A DNA stretch of 64,000 bases from Closterium sp. NIES-65 (lineage: Eukaryota > Streptophyta > Zygnematophyceae > Desmidiales > Closteriaceae). Positions 1-10,945 of this stretch are shown in pieces. A program made the translations under genes and the position numbers. The stretch lies in the NCBI GenBank assembly GCA_948144175.1, contig CANXME010002317.1:1178001-1242000 (forward strand). The letters run 5' to 3'. Under the pieces are notes generated by a model. It made no database searches. It saw nothing but the letters and a program-made list of their open reading frames with translations, and was not told where the DNA came from. The first letter of the stretch is position 1. Each line of letters begins with the position of its first letter.

Positions 1-525
1 GCGGCGGGTCCAAACTCAGGGACGACGGTGGGGCCGGGAGGAGGCCGTAGAAGGCGGCTCGAGGGGCCAGGTGGAGCGGCGGCGAGGCCAGGTGGAGCGG
101 CGGCGGGGCCGGGTGAGGCGGCGTCGGGGCCGGGAAGGGTGGCGCCGGGGCCGCAGGAGTAGGCGCCGGGGCTGTTAGTGGAGGGCGGCGACGGGGCCGC
201 TGAAGGAGGCGGCAGAGCCGCTGAAAGGGCGGCGAAGGAGCCGCTGAAGGAGGCGGCGGAGCCGCTGAAAGGGCGGCGACGGGGCCGCTGTAAGAGGCGG
301 CGACGGGCCGTAAGGGGAGGGCGGCGACGGGACCGCTGAAGGAGGCGGCGAAGCCGCTGAAAGTGCGGCGACGAGGCCGCAGGTTAAAGGGCGGCGACGG
401 GCCATAGGGGGAGGGCAGCGACGGGCCGCCGAGGGCGGTACGACGGGGCCGTGAAAGGGGCGGCGCGACGGGGCCGTGAAAGGGGCGGCGCGACGGGGCC
501 GCAAAGGGGCGGTGCGACGATACCA
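1..525 (-). repeat. Cop-A GC-rich 5' leader (partial)
   Basis: Degenerate tandem GC-rich units (ggcggcgacggggccg-like) fill this stretch up to the LTR at 526. The same kind of DNA lies between 5' LTR and gag in Cop-C, Cop-E and Cop-G, so by position this is the untranslated leader of a minus-strand copia element whose body lies off the left edge. Next to the LTR the minus strand reads TGGTATCGTCGC, a primer-binding-site-like start. No protein is supported: the open frames here are products of GC-rich DNA without stops. Confidence 0.75.
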
Positions 526-657
526 TGAGGAAATGAGAACGAGAATGAAATGAACTATGAAACAGTTGGGTACAAGTACTAACCCTAATTGGGTTGTACC
601 CCTTATGGGCTACCCCACTATAGCCTACACAAATGCATAAGCTATAATGTTCTGACA
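526..657 (-). repeat. 5' LTR of Cop-A
   Basis: A 132-bp LTR of the short copia family, matching the other LTRs in the window in its core (gggttgtacccc... ctaccccactatagcctac) and ending ...ctgaca on the plus strand. It interrupts the pol of Cop-B: sequence to its right (from 658) aligns with Cop-C pol near 16575. The right-hand target duplication would be agaac (658-662); its partner is outside the window. Confidence 0.8.
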
Positions 658-3534
658 AGAACTCCTCCTGCCTGTCCTCAAGGACGTCCGTGCCAAGAGC
701 ACACTCACCCTCGATGGACAGAGGACAGACAGACTCCGACTCAGCAACAAGACTAGCAGCGAAGTCGAGGCGACAGGCAGCAGCAAAGTCAACAAGCTCA
801 GACTCTAAGGCAGACGCAGCAGCAGTCTCAAACGACGGGCCAGTGACAACAGTGGCTAGGAGACGAGTGACACTAGGGTGAGGATCACGAACCAGGTCAG
901 AATCAGGGTCCGAAATGCCAGGCAGAGAAGACGCAGGAGGAGACTGTAGGGGAACACACTATGGAACAGACGAAGGACGAAGTGCCATATGGTGCATGCC
1001 AGGGACAGGAGGCGGACGCTCACGAGGAACAAGACTACCAGTGCGACGCGCGCAAACAGGCGAGGCAGGACGAGACGCAGGCTCACGACGCTCTGTAAGC
1101 GAGTCTGTCTGCTCAGGGTAAGGAGAAGGAGCAGGCAGTGGTGCGCCGGGCTGTAACGGGAGGCCAGTAGAAGTTGGGAGGCTAAGAACCTGGCAAAGCA
1201 CGGAGTCAGGTGGTGGCAGAGACGACGGTGATGGCAGAGCGAAAAAACAGTCGCGACGGTGCAGTGCCACCAGTACCAGTAGCTCTAGCGCCTCCAGCAG
1301 CTCCAGAACCTCCAGCTCCAGCGCCTCCAGCAGCAGCACCTCCAGCTCCAGCGCCTCCAGCAGCTCCAGAACCTCCAGCTCCAGCGCCTCCAACAGCAGC
1401 ACCTCCAGCTCCAGCGCCTCCAGCAGCTCCAGAACCTCCAGCTCTAGCGCCCCCAGCAGTAGCACCTCCAGCTCCAGCGCCTCCAGCAGCTCCAGAACCT
1501 CTAGCTCCAGCGCCTCCTGCAGCAGCACCTCCAGTACCGGCACCTCCAGCCTCAAGGTCCCCCAACCCCAGGGTCGACAGGACCAACGCTAGGGCCTCCA
1601 GTAGCAGCACCCCCAGAACCGGCACCTCCAGCTCCAGGGTCGACAGTACCAGCTCCAGGGCCGCCAACCCCAGTACCTCCAGCTGCAGCACCCCCAGAAC
1701 CGGCACCTCCAGCTCCAGGGTCTCCAACGCCAGGGTCGACAGCACCAGCTACACGGCCTCCAGCCCCAGTACCTCCAGCAGCAGCACCCCCAGAACCGGC
1801 ACCTCCAGCTCCAGGAGCAGTAACAGTCTCGGCAGCTCCAGTACCTCCAGTACGAGCACCTCCAGGACCTGAGACACCAGCACTCCCAGCGCCTCCACGA
1901 CAAGCAGCTCCAGCAGCAGGACTCCTCAGGCGGGAACGCGACGCAAGCCACTCTTTTGAAATGAGACCCAGAGGAACGCCAGCACACTCAGCACCCCCAG
2001 GCTCCACACCCGCAAGCTCAGCACCCCCAGGCTCCGCACTCCCCAGCACCCCACGCGCAGGCTCAGCACCCCCAGAAGCAGCACCCCCAGCAGCACCTCC
2101 CGCAGCAGCACCTGAGTCGCTAGTGACCACTACAGGCTCAGCTAAGGGGGGCGGGTCTACCTGAGACACACCTGAAGGAGCAGGAGCAGCCAATCGAGGA
2201 AAAGCGGCGGGGGAGGGAGAGGGGCAGTGCGGTAGGGGAAGAGACGGTAGAAAGGAACTGACTCATCAAAAGTGACGTCCTGAGAGGGGAAGACACGGCG
2301 CAAGGTGGGGTGGTAAAACAGCCAGCCAGGCGCGTCAAGGACAAAACCAAGGAAGACACGGGAATGGTGCGGGAGGAGAGCTTGTCTGCGGACGTATCAC
2401 GGACAAGGGCACAAGCACCCCAGACCCAGAAACGCGACGCATCGCCAACCTCCCCCGTCCAACGTAGTGTGGGCGAGGTCTCCGGCAAGGAGACACTCGG
2501 CCAAAGGTTGAGCTGCTTCGCGGTGTACCGGACCGCAAACGGCCACAGAAAATGGGGAGCCGCTGCATGGATCAAGGAGGTACGAGCAACCTCCATGACT
2601 AAGTCAATGCGGCGCTCAGCAACCCCATTCTTCTGCTCGGATCCAAGGGATCAGGACAGCACGGACCTCACCCTTGGTGCGCAAGGGGAAGACCGTGGTG
2701 TAACGCGAGTAGTCGTCGACAAGCAGTAGAAAGTACCGCTCACCGCCCTGTCCACGAACGCGGGTTGGGCCCCACACGTCCAGGTGAAGGGTCTGCAGAG
2801 GAGCCTCTCTCAGGGGAAACGAGGAGTGAGGAGCGGCGCGCTGCCGCCCCTCGACGCAAGGAAGGCAAGGCGGCGCAGGCGAGGCAGGGAGGGGAGGGAG
2901 AGACCGGGGAAGACCAGACACAAGGAGGCGACGATGCATGCCACGAAGACGTGGCAAGGAGGGGTGACCCAGACGGTGGTGCCAGAGAAGAGTCTGGTGC
3001 GACAGGGAGCGACACTCACAAGGGGAGGCTACTAGACCTGACGCAGACACCTAGCTGGCAGCAGCAACCTGAGGAGACACAGTCATCAGTGTATAAAGAC
3101 TCGACCCTGGCCGACGGATGAACGTGGCCAGGTGACGGCCAGTCTGTGCACACGTGCAGATTGCCACACGCTGCCATGCACGGGTGAAGGTATTAACCCC
3201 CAGATCCTGAAAGGCAGGGTTGCTCACCAAGTTCGTCGAGATTGAGGGGAGGTGGAGACCTGATAGTGAGCGAGACGAGACCGCCGGACACGGAAGCACA
3301 GTGGTGGACCGTGCAAGAAGTGGGTTCCCTGAGAGGTCAGTCAGAGAGACGGCGACAGGCGCAAGGAGCGGTGTGAGTGCGGTACTGTCACGGAAGAAAT
3401 AGCAAGAAGCACCTGAGTCAAGCATGAAGGTGTGCAAGGCCTCAGTAGGCTCAGCACCTGAAAGAGCAGACTCACTAGCACCTAAGGCAGCAGGCTCTAT
3501 ACCCGGGTCAGGCGGCATACACTAGTAAGAGTCA
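658..3534 (-). pseudogene. Cop-B pol remnant (protease, integrase, linker)
   Basis: On the minus strand a protease-like DSGAS is followed by a GAG-pre-integrase region (LLWHHRLGHPSLPRLRGM), the integrase zinc-binding Cys pair (LPCVEG) and the first part of the catalytic core (VDDYSRYT). The frame then breaks near 2620; the integrase resumes in another frame at about 2596 (TSLIHAAAPHFLWPF). A long Gly/Ala/Pro linker follows (about 2190-1210), then the conserved pre-RT segment at 690-1100. A stop also lies between protease and integrase near 3050. The protein is non-functional as read. Confidence 0.8.
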
Positions 3535-4889
3535 CCATAAGCACTTACTTCCAATGCATACATAGCAGAGATAATAGCATCAAAGTCAAGAGCAAAAACA
3601 TCTACACCAGCCTTCCGCAGCTCATGCCAGCAAGGGCGCTCATACTCATTGCCCATCTCCTTACGCCAGGTGTCATCAAGGCCGGAGAAGCAGCGGTGCT
3701 GGGTGTGGAACTTGTTGCACCTCTGACCCTTGCGGTCACCTGTGCGAATGACATATGTGCAACGACCACCACCCCCAGACTTCCCACGCCGAGCAAGCCA
3801 CTCACGAAGCTGTTGGGACGTCTGGGGACGCTGCTGCTGGTGGTGTCTCTGGCCAGCGCCGGTGCCTCCACCCCGACCGCCACCGCCACCGCCACCACCG
3901 CCCTAGCCGCCACCACCGCCGCCACCGCCGCTGCCACCGCCGCTGCCACCCCCACCGCCACCCCCTCCGCCGCTACTGCCTCCACCACTGCTACCGACGC
4001 TACCACTCCCGCCAGCACTCCCGCCACCTACCCCTCCGCTACCTCCTCCTCATCCACCTCCTCCACCTCCACCCCCCCTGGAGCCACCTCCGCTGCCCTT
4101 GGCTCCCTTGCCCTTGCCGTTGCGGCGCCTCCCACTAGGAGCAGAAGCAGCACCAGCAGACTCAGCACCAAGGAAGTCAACAGCAGCAGCAGTAGCGAAG
4201 GAGGGGGCGAGGGGAGAGGGAGAGCACCCCTCGAAGATAGGGGTGCGAGGAGCGCCGCGGGCAGCTCCTACAGCAACAATGCTCTTCTCTGCTACAAGGA
4301 GGCGTTCCTCTAGGAGGTCTACAGTGAGGTCGGTGGGACTGCGAGCAAGAAAATAGTCCCTGACCGAGCTCAGAGAGTCAGGGAGGCGGGTAACTATGAA
4401 GTGGAGGGTCTAGTAAATCGGAGGCGGGTTTTTAGCACAGAACTCTGTGGGGAGGGCGGCGCGAAGGCGAGTGTCGCTAGTGCGAAGGTGGGTGATGAGA
4501 TCGGCAACCGTGGCAAAGGTGGACAGATTAGGAAACAGGTAGGGCAGCATGAGGAGGCTAAGCTCAGCTGTGGCAGGAGAGGTGTATCGAGCCACTACAG
4601 CGTCGTAAAGGGCCTTAGCGGTCTTGTGCTCGCCAAAGTGCGTAAGCTCGGCTAACGGCAGGTGATTGTGAACGGCTAGGCGAGAAGCATCGTCACAAGT
4701 CTGCCATTGGAAACGGGCACTAAGCTCAGCGGTGGCAGTGGGAGCGACCGAGGCACCAGACGTGTGGTCATAGAGCGAGACATTGTCCTTGCTATCGCTC
4801 ATTAGGAACAGCTGCAGGTCATCGAACCAGGCGTCGAGCTGAATCGGGCGGCCCTCGGCATCGATAGACAAAATGCGAAAGGTGGCCAT
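3535..4889 (-). pseudogene. Cop-B gag remnant
   Basis: The reading frame from ATG at 4889 (MATFRILSIDAEG) matches the Cop-C gag start (MATPSVLAFDAEG) and continues through the gag helical domain (LMLPYLFPNLSTFATVADL) to an in-frame TAG at 4410-4412, where Cop-C reads through. Beyond it the frame continues with homology: a basic and Gly-rich tract, then QLREWLARRGKSGGGG and a Cys/His cluster with spacing C-x13-C-x3-H-x4-C at about 3690-3790. This non-canonical cluster stands where copia gags usually have CCHC knuckles. A leader of GCA/GCT repeats precedes the start. Confidence 0.75.
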
Positions 4890-5895
4890 AGCTGCTGACA
4901 GGGCAGAGCGATTGCAGGCAAGCAGCAGTAGCAGCAGCGAGGAGGAGTAGCTGCAGCAAGTAGGAGCAGCAGCAGCAAGGTGGAGCAGCTGCAGCAAGTA
5001 GGAGCAGCAGCAGCAGCAGCAAGAAGGAGCAGCCGCAGCAAGGAGGAGTAGCAGCAGCAAGTAGTAGCAGCTGCAGCAAATAGTAGCAGCTGCAGCAATG
5101 AGGAGCAGCAGCAGCAGCAAGTAGTAGCAGCTGTAGCAAGTAGTAGCAGCTGCACCAAGTAGTAGGAGCTGCAACAAGTAGTAGCAGCTACAGCAAGTAG
5201 TAGGAGCTGCAGCAAGTAGTAACAGCTGCAGCAAGTAGTAGGAGCTGCAGCAAGTAGTAATAGCTGCAGCAAGTAGTAGGAGCTGCAGCAAGTAGTAGCA
5301 GCTGCAGCAACGCTGGTGCAGCAGCGCGCTAGGAGATCAGGCAGCGTATGGGGCTACAGGCGGCCGGCAGGTCAGCAGGGCGGGCCGCACGCAGAGCCTA
5401 ATGGGCGGCTGCAGGAGCAGGGCGGGCGGCGCCTAGATGCAGCAGGTAGCCGCGGCAGTAGGGCAGGCAGCGCACGGGGCGACGAGCGGCCGGCAGAGCA
5501 GCAGGGCGGGCGGCGCACGGGGCTGCGGGACAGCGCGACAAGCGGCGCGCGGGGCGTAGCAGGCAGGCGCGGCAGGAGCAGGTGGCACACGGGGCTACAC
5601 GGCCTACGGGGCTGCTAGCGAGCGGCGCGCGAGTCGGCAGAAGCTGCGCACGGGCTGCGCGGACGGCGGGCGGGTCGCACGGGCTCCTAACGGGCGGCGC
5701 GCGGGCCAGCAGAGGCGACTAACAGGTCGCGCGAGCTACTAACGGGCGACGCGCGGGCCGCATGGGCTGCTAGCGAGACGTGCGCGAGGCTAGGGCAGTA
5801 CGGGGCGTGGGGTAGCTCGATAACCGTAACTGGTAGGTGGTGGGCCCGGAAAAAAACGTTCCTAAGGTCCTAAGGACCTATGGCTCTTAATACCA
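4890..5895 (-). repeat. Cop-B leader: GCA-type repeats, GC-rich tract, PBS
   Basis: From 4915 to 5310 lies a tandem array of units like agcagctgcagcaagtagt. From about 5320 to 5830 the DNA is GC-rich and imperfectly repeated. Next to the LTR the minus strand reads TGGTATTAAGAGCC (5895 downward), a PBS of the usual copia type. Just inside it is a hairpin GGTCC-TTA-GGACC followed by a T7 run and GGGCCCACC, matching the first hairpin of the Cop-C and Cop-E leaders. The long leucine-rich frames in the array are repeat artefacts. Confidence 0.7.
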
Positions 5896-6028
5896 TGTTA
5901 GAGTTCTAGGTGGGAATGATGAGACTATCGAGAATGTTTGGTACAAGGGAAAACCCTAAGGGGTTGTACCCTACATTGGCTACCCCACTACAGCCTAAAT
6001 AATCAAGTATAACATATATAGTTTGACA
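5896..6028 (-). repeat. 5' LTR of Cop-B
   Basis: 133-bp LTR, plus-strand TGTTAG...TTTGACA, sharing the gggttgtaccc / ctaccccacta core with the other short copia LTRs. The base pairs after it (6029-6033, ctgta) are the expected target duplication; the partner is outside the window. Confidence 0.8.
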
Positions 6029-9000
6029 CTGTACTGTGATCAATCCGAAGGGGGATATCGGAAGGAAATTTCCAAGAGAATTTCTCTTGATAAGGTCAAA
6101 ATCAGGGACCACAGACTCGATACCCTATTGAGTCAGGGTCCACTTACAGGCTATTTTGTTACACTATACTCGAAATCAGGGATAGGAAAACTATTACTCT
6201 GATTTAAACAAGGTTGAGAAGTCAGTTATTCTTGATGTGATAACTAAAGGATCGTTGTGGATAGGATAAGGTTGCCAAGTGTAAGAGGAGAGCTTGTGAA
6301 GTCTTTGTAATGACCTTGTTAATACGTTGAAAGAAAACAAGATAGTTATAAGACAAAAGTACAAGGGTATAAATAGCATTTCTAGCTAGCCATGTACTCT
6401 GAGGGGCACATTCCCTTATAAACTGAATTGCATTGATATAGTAACATCGATAATTGCCATTCTAGATTGTTACCATGTTGCACTTCGTAACTGCCTTGTG
6501 CTGTTACTGGGCAGTTAAGGGTCACGGCCGTTGACTGTCTTCGACTGTTGACCTTCGGGTGACCCTCGACCTTTCGCGTGCTCTATATGAGCTGGTATGG
6601 TACTGATACAAATGTCTGCTTCCTGATGAAGGGACGCGACAGTGGAGAGCCTTCAAGAATGCTTATAATAACCTTTTGGTTATTCCAACAATTCTGAAAT
6701 ATCAGTCTCCGCAAAGTGAAAAGCCTTAAATCACCCTGAAATCAGGGTAAATACCCTGATAATAACTTATAAAATCAGCCCATATTTCTCCTCCGATGGG
6801 CATATCGTATGAGCGACGACGACACGTGGACCACTTCCGTTTCGCTACAAGGATATTCGGCCTTACGGGAATATTTGATGCCCCGGATATCGACCAACAC
6901 CCAAATTCTTGCTAGATCACTCTGTACGCATAAAAATCTACCTTTCGGGGACCCAGGCTCGGTCCGGCGACCTCGCCTTTCGAACGTACCTCGCGTCTCC
7001 CTCGGATTTTGGCAACGCAGAACCAGCACCCCAACTGTCACATCGTTCCGCTTTATCTGTGCTAGGCTTAATTATCTGAGTAGTAGCTGTAATCTTTTTG
7101 GCGATATTTCATTCTGCACACTCTTTCATTGTTTCTTTCATACTACATGAAGTGGTAGGCTCTGTCTCAAAAAGTAAACAGCTAATATTGGGGCACCTGA
7201 GGCTTCGACGTTCCGCCCCAGAGACCAATTGAGGGCGTATCCAGGTTCGGGTCATGAGCACTGTTCCGGGCATGCGCGAATTGCGGATGCTCGGAACAAC
7301 GCAAAACACCACTTTGGGTTCTTGGCACTCATGCGACCCCCAAATTGGCGCGGGGATTTTCACGCCAAAATTACGCCCCAAACAACAGTCGCATCCAATG
7401 GAGGGATGCCAGAACAGTCCGAAAGTTCAGTTACGACACCCACGCAAAACACAATCGTCAGAAATGTCGGCATGAATCCCCAAATGTTGGGAGCGCGACG
7501 CGGGAAATTTTAGACACATTCTTGGATCACTAGGGTCAATTTGCTGAGTAGTTGGGTGCAGAGGTGTAGGATACGGTCATTGCAAAATTGTGGCACTCGA
7601 CTGACGACCGCCAAAAGATGGCAGTCTAAAGTGTTTCGTGCAACCAGGTGATTGGTTGGGGGTGGGTCGTACACGTCAGTCGCCCAAGTGCTGCACATTG
7701 ACCCAAAACTGGGGCCGCGCGCGGCTCGGCAGCCCACTTTGGGTCATGCGCAATTTCCGCATGACCCGAACAGTAGCATGAACAGTGCTCATGACCGGAA
7801 CCAAAGATACGACCTGACAGGTCTGCTGCAGGATTCGTGTTTTTTAGAGCGTGTCTCGTTTTTGCCCTCGAAGGTTTGAACCTCGGACCGTCCGATTAGC
7901 GAAACGGTCCCTTAAATCGCAACGAATAGCAAGAGTACATGCGACATCGCCAACGGTTCGAATTGTCATGTCACTTTCCCTCCAAGGAACGGTTCACATT
8001 GTGAACATTCGGCAGTTCGAAATGCAAACGGACGGGAAACAATTCTGATACGGGATTGGCGAACGAAATCTCAGAAAAAACATAATCGAGTCACACAGAC
8101 AATTTACCAGGGGCAAGCGACGCCCGAATGAGCAGGGTTACGACAATACAGTCCTCTCGCGAGGCTACATTACTTCGGCAGGCTCCGAAATTGAGAAAAG
8201 TGACGTCTTTGTATTCGAACGGTCTGAAGTTTCAAAAATTCAAAACGGACTGTCCATTCCTGCTATTGGGACGGTCCGATTTGATACAATGTGGACAGCT
8301 GAAAAATCATGGAAAACTAAAAAGATACACGCCCTTAGTCTACGACTTGGGCTGCTCTCACGTGGCTGTTGTGTGTACGTGTATTCTGTGCGCTTCGGAG
8401 TGGTTCCCGTCGGACTCGGTTGAGCTGGTTTGACTTTCATGTGCAATAACTTTGCATCGTAAGACTTTGATGCGGCGATTCCCCAACGCCTACCACCAGC
8501 CTTTCCACTTTTGTTCCGCCTCCTTTCCCCATCTCAAATTTAATGAACCGTTTGACATAAGCTACATATACTTGCAACATACCCTGGGGTATACAAAAAG
8601 TATGGGTCGTTAGGGCTACCATAAAGTAGCATGCGTCGTAGGTATTTAGTATGGTTCGTTTAGTATGTAAACGGTAGAGCACCAATGCATACCAAAAACA
8701 TACCATTTGCACTAACAAAAACTTGCTCTTTAGTATGCATTTGTTTCTCCATCTGTTTACGGTTCCATACTAGCCGGTAAATAATATGCAATCTTTTATT
8801 ATGCTAACTGCAACCAAATACATAGCATTTTGCATATATTTGGAACGAACAATTAGGATTAAAAGACTCATCACAACCATACAAATCACTACCTAATGTG
8901 TTGCATATTCGGCCAGGGACATTGGATGTCGGAAAATTTTATATTAAAGTTGCATATACAATTTCAATAAACATATTGCATTACAAAGGCTCTACTACCG

Positions 9001-10578
9001 AAACTTTGCTGAATGCACTAACGCACATATCAGCTCTGAACTCCCTGAGAATAAGAACGAGCACACTTCAGTTTTAAATGTCAAGCAACGGCAGAGACAA
9101 CCACCTACCTCACTCGATTTAACAAAAGCTGCACAAAACAACAATCAGAAATGCATCAGTAGAGAACGAAAACTGTCAGCGCAATTACACAAGGTAGCGC
9201 ATAAAAACAAAATAACGACGTTAGTAAGTTAGTGTGGATGAGCACCTGGAAAATTCCCGAGGGATCTTCGCTTGGAGTATGCAACAAAAAAGGGTCAGAT
9301 GATAACAAAATAGCAAAAGAACAAGCAACCGCAGATCAGTAGCATAGATCGAATCTTACTGACAGCGACCGTGTGCCTTACTCCGACCTGAGAACAAACA
9401 CCGTTACGCCAGTCACGAATCCAGCTAGCAGCAGCAGCAGCAGAACTTGCGCCTTACGCCAACCTGCGCTAGCAGCAGGTAGCGCAGTGGATCCTTCACG
9501 CCGACGCGCCCAATGCCGCGATTCTCGCCAGGAACGTGTAGCGACGTGACAGCTTCAACGCTATTGCGCTGACAGCTGCGACTCGCCAGGAGCGTGTAGT
9601 GTAGCGTTGGTCTCACGCCACTGCGCTCATAACTTCCTACTTAAAGGAAGCACCGGGATTGAGGAGAGACACAGGGTGAGAACAGGCTGACGAAGGCAGG
9701 CACGCACGACATGGCAGTTACGGTTCGAAGGGCGCACACTAAGGTAGGCAAATGTACAGGCGAGATACTAAGGGAATGACGTACTAACACACGTAGAGCA
9801 TCAATCTGCTTCTGCTAAGATTTGAATGGAAACATGCGCAATAAGAATGAGAGGTGGGAGAGTTGGTGCAGTTGCGATGGGGAGAAGGGGGAGGATGGGG
9901 GGATTGGGGAGGAGAGAGAAATTGTGGCGCTGGAGATTGTGCGTTCGGCGGGCGCTGCTGCAATTGCGCCAGAGGCAATTGCAGCAGCAGCGGAGTTGCG
10001 CCAGCGACATTTACAGCAGCTGCGCGGTTGTTGCATTGCGCTGGCACTAGAGCGGCTGCGCTAGGTTGGCATATTCAGCGGTTGCGCTGGAAGCACCTGC
10101 AGCGCGATTGCTCAGCAGAGTTGCGATGGCAGTCCAATTCAAGCAAACTCATTGCAAACATCTTTCTTTAACCAATCAGAATGTATTTGTATTGCCCAAC
10201 CATTTGTTGCTGTAAATCGAATGAACCAATGAATGCCCAAAATGACGTGGATGTTGAAAAACGACGACAGAGGTGTTTGTGCGTGTCGCATCATTAAAAC
10301 TTCACAATACACACAAAAATATGATTTCTATATATCCGATTACTGTGCTAAATATTTGATAGACAACCAAGTGAAATCACTGGTATTTAAAAATCCCCGT
10401 CTATGATAGCAAATATACTCCCAAATAATCAAAAGGCCATGAATGAAATCTTTGTATTCAATATCATACACATGCGAAACCTTATACGAGTAATCATTAA
10501 TACATATACAGTCAATTGTGTTTAAGATCCGGTAAAACATATTATCAGCCCTACTGGTCACATAAGTCGATGCATCAG
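6029..10578. other. Intergenic region, no recognised gene
   Basis: About 4.5 kb with no open frame I can assign. It is AT-rich around 8500-9350 and has GCA/GCTG low complexity at 9420-9620 and 9950-10130. The stretch 6180-6700 has LTR-like features (a tataaatag box near 6370 and direct TTGAC-type repeats near 6530), but no partner or duplication was found. An inverted-repeat pair at 7226-7812 is listed separately. Confidence 0.5.
7226..7812. repeat. Inverted repeat pair with internal hairpins
   Basis: The arm at about 7226-7295 reappears in inverse orientation at about 7740-7812; both contain GGTCATGAGCACTGTTC. Each arm also folds on itself: 7741-7767 is a perfect 10-bp stem (GGGTCATGCG / CGCATGACCC) with a 7-base loop, and 7258-7292 is a similar imperfect one. 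This resembles a foldback or MITE-like element, but I found no target duplication. Confidence 0.5.
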
Positions 10579-10624
10579 ATTGTGACAAGACTCTACAAGG
10601 AGTCTGCAATGCAGTCGTCATAGG
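10579..10624 (-). repeat. DIRS-1 terminal repeat B2
   Basis: 46 bp (attgtgacaagactctacaa...) identical to 10888-10933. As the right-hand terminus of the element it would join A1 in a circular intermediate and recreate the internal B1A2 junction. Confidence 0.8.
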
Positions 10625-10738
10625 TTCATCATCAATTTGTACATGGCACACAATATATATATATATATAACTAAATAGCAAGAACAAGCAGTACACACTA
10701 TCGAAGCGTCTAAGCGTTCTAGGGGTGCGGCGGGCGGG

Positions 10739-10887
10739 AACTCAAACTGAGATGGATGAAATGAGACTAGGTGGCAGGTCCGTGGACCTGCCGAGGGACA
10801 AGAGGGGAATGCCTCCTTATTGCATTCCCCCCTTTTCGAATCTTATCACAATCATTAAATTTAGAAATTTATTTCTAAATTATTCAT
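10739..10887 (-). repeat. DIRS-1 internal repeat A2
   Basis: 149 bp matching 23225-23373 with two mismatches. It contains three palindromes: GGCAGGTCC-GT-GGACCTGCC, GGGGAATGC...GCATTCCCC, and AATTTAGAAAT...ATTTCTAAATT. It abuts B1 without a gap. Confidence 0.85.
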
Positions 10888-10933
10888 ATTGTGACAAGAC
10901 TCTACAAGGAGTCTGCAATGCAGTCGTCATAGG
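10888..10933 (-). repeat. DIRS-1 internal repeat B1
   Basis: 46 bp identical to B2 (10579-10624) and directly adjacent to A2. It begins 12 bp from the stop codon of the recombinase gene. Confidence 0.85.
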
Positions 10934-10945
10934 ACAAACGAAACA

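Larger units (their letters stand above)
658..6028 (-). mobile_element. Cop-B, decayed Ty1/copia element (partial)
   Basis: Minus-strand copia element with 5' LTR (5896-6028), repetitive leader, gag and pol up to the integrase-RT linker, where Cop-A inserted. The RT, RNase H and 3' LTR are therefore off the left edge. Stops and frame changes in gag and pol show it is old compared with Cop-C. Domain order is the copia order (protease, integrase, RT). Confidence 0.85.

Noticed and set aside
1210-2164. Pro/Ala- and Gly/Ala-rich frames on both strands
   Set aside because: Only one minus-strand frame corresponds to the pol linker of Cop-B; the others are shadows of repetitive GC-rich DNA. The same holds for 17220-17804, 46448-47435 and 58013-58666.
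4802-5291. Leucine/cysteine-rich frames upstream of Cop-B gag
   Set aside because: Products of the agcagctgcagcaagtagt array in the leader; the gag start is supported at 4889 by similarity to Cop-C.
6180-6700. Solo LTR related to Cop-D
   Set aside because: Similar layout (TATA-like box, TTGACC-type repeats) but no matching sequence long enough and no target duplication.
7868-7925. Possible tRNA (ggttcaaacc-type T-loop on the minus strand)
   Set aside because: No A box or acceptor pairing at the right distance; only a B-box-like decamer and an unrelated hairpin.
10340-10696. 118-residue minus-strand frame
   Set aside because: Overlaps DIRS-1 repeat B2 and an AT dinucleotide run; no family features.
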